Shown here piece after piece: positions 61,096-64,000 of a stretch of DNA of 64,000 nucleotides (positions are counted from its first letter, which is position 1; the number at the start of each line of letters is the position of its first letter). The stretch covers positions 1 to 64,000 of the forward strand of contig JARWBI010000003.1 of NCBI GenBank assembly GCA_029846755.1. The letters run 5' to 3'. The notes under the pieces were generated by a model that ran no database searches, had not been told where the DNA came from, and saw only the letters and a list, made by a program, of their open reading frames with translations. This DNA is from Falsirhodobacter flavus (GTDB lineage: Bacteria > Pseudomonadota > Alphaproteobacteria > Rhodobacterales > Rhodobacteraceae). Made by a program: the position numbers and the translations under genes.

Positions 61096-62136
61096 ATGAC
61101 CGAACTTCTGCCCACCTCCACCGCCGGAAGTCTGCCCAAACCCTCGTGGCTCGCGCAGCCGGAAACGCTTTGGTCGCCGTGGAAACTGCAAGGGGACGAG
61201 CTGATCGAAGGCAAACAGGACGCCCTGCGCATCGCCCTGAATGACCAGCGCCGCGCAGGAATCGACATCGTCAGCGACGGCGAACAGACGCGCCAGCATT
61301 TCGTCACCACCTTCATCGAGCATCTGGACGGCGTCGATTTCGAAAAACGCGAAACGGTCCGCATCCGCAACCGATACGATGCCAGCGTCCCCACCGTGGT
61401 CGGGTCCGTGTCCCGCCAGAAACCCGTCTTCGTCGAGGATGCCAGATTCCTGCGCGCCCAGACCGACCGACCCATAAAATGGGCACTACCGGGCCCGATG
61501 ACGATGATCGACACGCTCTATGACGCCCATTACAAAAACCGCGAAAAACTCGCCTGGGAATTCGCCAAGGCGCTGAATCAGGAAGCAAGGGAGCTTGAAG
61601 CCGCAGGCGTCGACATCATCCAGTTCGACGAGCCCGCCTTCAACGTCTTCTTCGACGAGGTGAACGACTGGGGCGTCGCCGCGCTGGAACGGGCGGCCGA
61701 GGGGCTGAAATGCCAGACCGCCGTTCACATCTGCTATGGCTACGGCATCAAGGCCAATACCGACTGGAAAAGCACCCTCGGCACCGAATGGCGGCAATAC
61801 GAGCAGGTCTTCCCCAAGCTGCGCACGTCCAGCATCGACATGATCTCGCTCGAATGCCAGCATTCCCGCGTGCCGATGGACCTGATCGAACTGCTGCGGG
61901 GCAAAAAGGTGATGGTGGGCGCGATCGACGTCGCGACAAGCACCATCGAAACCCCCGAGGAGGTCGCGGACGTCCTGCGCAAGGCGCTCCGGTTCGTGGA
62001 CGCGGACAAGCTCTATCCCTGCACCAATTGCGGCATGGCCCCCCTGCCCCGCCACGTCGCCCAAGCAAAGCTGGCAGCGCTAGGCGCGGGCGCAAAGATC
62101 GTGCGAAATGAGATCCGGTCTTCCAAACCCTCGTGA
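61096..62136 (+). CDS. mesD: MesD-like core methionine synthase (MetE C-domain family)
   Basis: This 346-residue protein is the catalytic half of cobalamin-independent methionine synthase without the N-terminal MetE domain. It starts TSTAGSLPKPSWL. Zinc ligands are visible as His and Cys in AVHICYGYG, Glu in MISLECQHS and Cys in CTNCGMAPLP; IIQFDEPAFNVFF is the homocysteine-site region. Stand-alone proteins next to DUF1852 are the MesD type, which does not use folate. The control by B12 supports methionine synthesis as its role. Confidence 0.9.
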   Translation: MTELLPTSTAGSLPKPSWLAQPETLWSPWKLQGDELIEGKQDALRIALNDQRRAGIDIVSDGEQTRQHFVTTFIEHLDGVDFEKRETVRIRNRYDASVPTVVGSVSRQKPVFVEDARFLRAQTDRPIKWALPGPMTMIDTLYDAHYKNREKLAWEFAKALNQEARELEAAGVDIIQFDEPAFNVFFDEVNDWGVAALERAAEGLKCQTAVHICYGYGIKANTDWKSTLGTEWRQYEQVFPKLRTSSIDMISLECQHSRVPMDLIELLRGKKVMVGAIDVATSTIETPEEVADVLRKALRFVDADKLYPCTNCGMAPLPRHVAQAKLAALGAGAKIVRNEIRSSKPS

Positions 62137-62353
62137 TCGAGGAACAGATGCTGGCGATCCCGCGCAGACGGTGGCCGAGGTCTATGCCAAGGTGATCGCG
62201 TCCACGCGCCTTTGCGGGCCGCTGCAGGCAATCGCCACCCTCGACAACCAGAGCATCCCCCCGGATGCAGTTTCGTCGCTGATACAGATCGCGGTCGATA
62301 TGGCCAAGGAATTGAATCGCAACCTCGACAGCGTGGCGATGACGAAGGGCTGA
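62108..62353 (+). CDS. Small hypothetical protein overlapping mesD
   Basis: This 81-residue frame overlaps the mesD end by 29 bases. The C-terminal two thirds looks like genuine helical protein (TVAEVYAKVIASTRLCGPLQ ... ALNRN-type helix SLIQIAVDMAKELNRN). It has no signal or known motif. The ATG at 62108 lacks a strong ribosome site and coupling to mesD would be needed. It could be a small partner of MesX/MesD. Confidence 0.5.
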   Translation: MRSGLPNPRDRGTDAGDPAQTVAEVYAKVIASTRLCGPLQAIATLDNQSIPPDAVSSLIQIAVDMAKELNRNLDSVAMTKG

Positions 62354-62464
62354 AACGTGCCTTAATATTCGTGGAATTGTAGAACAGCCCGTGAAGCAAG
62401 TTAAGGGCCAAAAGGCCCGCCCCACATTATTCACACAATGATATCGGATGTTGATTGCCATTCT

Positions 62465-62554
62465 TGGCGGATGGGGTGGGATTCGAACCCACGGTAGAGT
62501 CACCCCTACGCCAGTTTTCAAGACTGGAGCCTTAAACCGCTCGGCCACCCATCC
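62465..62554 (-). tRNA. tRNA-Ser (anticodon UGA)
   Basis: Read on the minus strand, the acceptor arms GGATGGG and CCCATCC pair. The D-arm starts TGGCCGAGCGG, the anticodon stem-loop is CAGTCTTGAAAACTG with anticodon TGA, and a long class-II variable arm lies before GGTTCGAATCC. Discriminator G and an encoded CCA (62465-62467) follow. It reads the Ser codon UCA. Confidence 0.95.
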
Positions 62555-62588
62555 ACAGGGGCGCTGAATACCACGCCCCCGGCGAAGT

Positions 62589-63287
62589 TCAAGCCGATGC
62601 CAGTGCCTTTGCGATCGCAAGGAAATCACCCGCCTTCAGGCTGGCGCCACCAACCAGCGCGCCGTCCACATCGGGAACCGCAAAAATCTCGGCAGCATTG
62701 CCGGGCTTGACGGAGCCGCCATACAGAAGCGGCACATCCGTCCGTGCGCGCAGGAAGGCATGGACCTCGCCGATCTCCTGAAGCGTCGGCGTGAGTCCGG
62801 TTCCGATGGCCCAGACCGGCTCATAGGCAACGACCAGCCGCGAAGGATCCAGCCCGGCGATCGAGGCGACGATCTGCGCGCCGATCACATCCAGCGTGCG
62901 GCCCGCGTCGCGCTCCGCCTCGGTCTCGCCAACGCAGACGATGGCAGTCAGCCCCGCGCCCTGCGCAGCCAGCGCCTTAGCGGCCACGTCCTCGCTCGTC
63001 TCGCCGTGATCCGCGCGCCGCTCGGAATGGCCAAGGATCACATACCCCGCCCCCGCATCAGCCAGCATCGCGGCGGATACATCGCCGGTATGTGCGCCCG
63101 ATGCCTTCGCATGGCAGTCCTGCCCGCCCACAGCCAGACCAAGGGCGGCGGCGCGCGCAAGCAATGTCGCAGGTGGGCAGATCAGAACCTCGCACCCTTC
63201 GGGTGCCCCGGCCGCGATCGCCTCGATCTCGGCCAGATCGGCCGCAAGGCCGTTCATCTTCCAGTTTCCCGCCGCCAGCTTACGCAT
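62589..63287 (-). CDS. tpiA: Triosephosphate isomerase
   Basis: This 232-residue TIM-barrel enzyme interconverts dihydroxyacetone phosphate and glyceraldehyde-3-phosphate. Active-site residues are Lys in GNWKMNG, His in [10 protein letters not shown] and Glu in [13 protein letters not shown]. The phosphate loop is [10 protein letters not shown]. It is somewhat shorter than the usual 250. The ATG at 63287 ([12 protein letters not shown]) has GGAGG at good spacing. Confidence 0.96.
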   Translation of the reverse strand: MRKLAAGNWKMNGLAADLAEIEAIAAGAPEGCEVLICPPATLLARAAALGLAVGGQDCHAKASGAHTGDVSAAMLADAGAGYVILGHSERRADHGETSEDVAAKALAAQGAGLTAIVCVGETEAERDAGRTLDVIGAQIVASIAGLDPSRLVVAYEPVWAIGTGLTPTLQEIGEVHAFLRARTDVPLLYGGSVKPGNAAEIFAVPDVDGALVGGASLKAGDFLAIAKALASA

Positions 63288-63344
63288 CCACAACCTCCAT
63301 TGAACGGGCGGAGGTTACGCGAGACGGGCGCAGCAGGGAAGCCG

Positions 63345-63695
63345 TCACATGTCCTTGAACTTGATGGACTCCCCACAACCGCAGGCCTCGGCCACATTCG
63401 GATTGCGGAACTTGAACCCCGATTCCAGAAGCGAGGTTTCGTAATCGATCTCGGTCCCGAACAGGAACATCTGGGCCATGGGGGCGATCATCACCCGTGC
63501 GCCATCCTGTTCCACCGTCTCATCCATCGGGTTCACCTCGGAGACGTAATCCATGGTGTATTCCATCCCGGCGCAGCCGCCCTTCTTCACGCCGATCCGA
63601 AGGCCGGCCGAATTCTGCTTGCTCATCAGCCGCGCGATCTGCCGCGCCGCCGCCGGGGTGATGCTGACCGCCTGCTTGCCGGGGATCGAGAACAT
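63345..63695 (-). CDS. HesB/IscA-family iron-sulfur cluster assembly protein
   Basis: This 116-residue A-type carrier has the three Cys of the family: Cys in KKGGCAGMEY and the terminal pair in EACGCGESIKF. It delivers iron-sulfur clusters to apoproteins. ErpA-, IscA- and SufA-type members cannot be separated with certainty from sequence alone. The ATG at 63695 follows AAGGAGTAGCCCC. Confidence 0.92.
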   Translation of the reverse strand: MFSIPGKQAVSITPAAARQIARLMSKQNSAGLRIGVKKGGCAGMEYTMDYVSEVNPMDETVEQDGARVMIAPMAQMFLFGTEIDYETSLLESGFKFRNPNVAEACGCGESIKFKDM

Positions 63696-63752
63696 GGGGC
63701 TACTCCTTGGAACGTCCTAAAAATGGGGCTTCCGGCGCGCGGCTGCAAGAGG

Positions 63753-64000
63753 TCAGTCGAAGGCGCCGGGATGCAGTTCCTCCCAGAACCGCCGGATCGC
63801 CTCCGAATTCAGCGCGCTCATCCAGCCGTGCCGCTCGAAATCGTCGCGCGCCGCCCCCGACAGCATCGACAGGAACAACCGCCGGTCCGCGTCGCGCTGC
63901 GTCGGCGTCCGGCCCGATACCAGCTCCTGAATCCGGCTCAGCTGCTGCGCGCGCGGCGACAGCGCCGCAGGTTCGGGCACACGCAGCGCCGCCGTCAGAT
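63753..64000 (-). CDS. C-terminal part of an unidentified protein, cut by the window edge
   Basis: The frame is open to the right edge and ends RFWEELHPGAFD at 63753. A GTG at 63980 could begin a 75-residue protein, but the frame continues upstream as LTAALR, so a longer gene is more likely. The visible part is helical and charged (SRIQELVSGRTPTQRDADRR). I do not recognise it. Confidence 0.55.
   Translation of the reverse strand, partial: LTAALRVPEPAALSPRAQQLSRIQELVSGRTPTQRDADRRLFLSMLSGAARDDFERHGWMSALNSEAIRRFWEELHPGAFD

Noticed and set aside
1-64000. CRISPR array, toxin-antitoxin pair, restriction system or defence island
   Set aside because: No regularly spaced repeats, Cas, restriction or toxin motifs were found. 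The window is metabolic and transport content throughout.

Overview
The window is about 64 kb of GC-rich, densely packed bacterial chromosome. Third-position GC bias, many ATGA/TGATG start-stop overlaps, tripartite tricarboxylate (Tct) and Glp-type transporters and the gene repertoire all suggest an alphaproteobacterium, most likely Rhodobacterales (Paracoccus/Rhodobacter-like). No insertion sequence, prophage or CRISPR array was seen. The only clear decay is a shrunken acrAB efflux-operon remnant at 9.5-10.2 kb and a probable one-base frameshift at the start of a kinase gene near 45.5 kb.

Layout. 0-2.5 kb: a soluble FtsH-like AAA+ zinc protease overlapping a downstream, truncated membrane-anchored gene. 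3-6 kb: tctCBA carboxylate uptake. 6-9.2 kb: a secreted CHAP protein, a catalase and three tiny genes. 9.2-10.2 kb: the acrAB remnant. 10.2-15.5 kb: two convergent operons for periplasmic sugar oxidation (two TIM-barrel isomerases, a GMC flavoprotein with its Tat-carried small subunit, a DUF1080 3-keto-glycoside hydrolase-like protein, a cytochrome c), with related LacI-type operator sequences upstream of both. 15.6-20 kb: a lone choline/betaine binding protein, then marR-emrB-emrA with a strong palindromic operator and a DUF982 gene. 20-23.4 kb: deoC and a double-domain aldehyde dehydrogenase. 23.5-26.6 kb: a tightly coupled glycolipid-type cluster (LpxH-like phosphatase, GT21 glucosyltransferase, DedA, GT2). 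27.2-29 kb: queC-queD-queE for preQ0. 29-33.3 kb: paoABC-type molybdenum hydroxylase with a divergent cofactor cytidylyltransferase.

33.2-36.2 kb: a persulfide-dioxygenase-like enzyme, an Lrp regulator and a class-V PLP enzyme, possibly cysteine/persulfide handling. 36.2-48.2 kb: a polyol system, made of a leftward operon (FGGY kinase, GlpS, GlpT, GlpP, GlpQ, GlpU, GlpV, TPP enzyme) and a divergent GlpD-family dehydrogenase plus GntR regulator. The two transporter ATPases have complementary defects that predict one working and one degenerate ATP site. 48-50.1 kb: FkbM methyltransferase, HxlR regulator, SDR. 50.1-53.7 kb: a second efflux module, tetR against emrA-emrB, with two inverted-repeat operators and again a DUF982 gene. 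53.9-59.7 kb: TauE exporter, fumarylacetoacetate-hydrolase-like enzyme, an SsuABC-type importer and a divergent FadR-type regulator. 59.7-62.4 kb: a cobalamin riboswitch followed by mesX and mesD, B12- and folate-independent methionine synthesis expressed when B12 is short. 62.4-64 kb: tRNA-Ser(UGA), tpiA, a HesB/IscA protein and a truncated gene at the edge.

All calls come from reading motifs, start sites and gene context. No database search was run.
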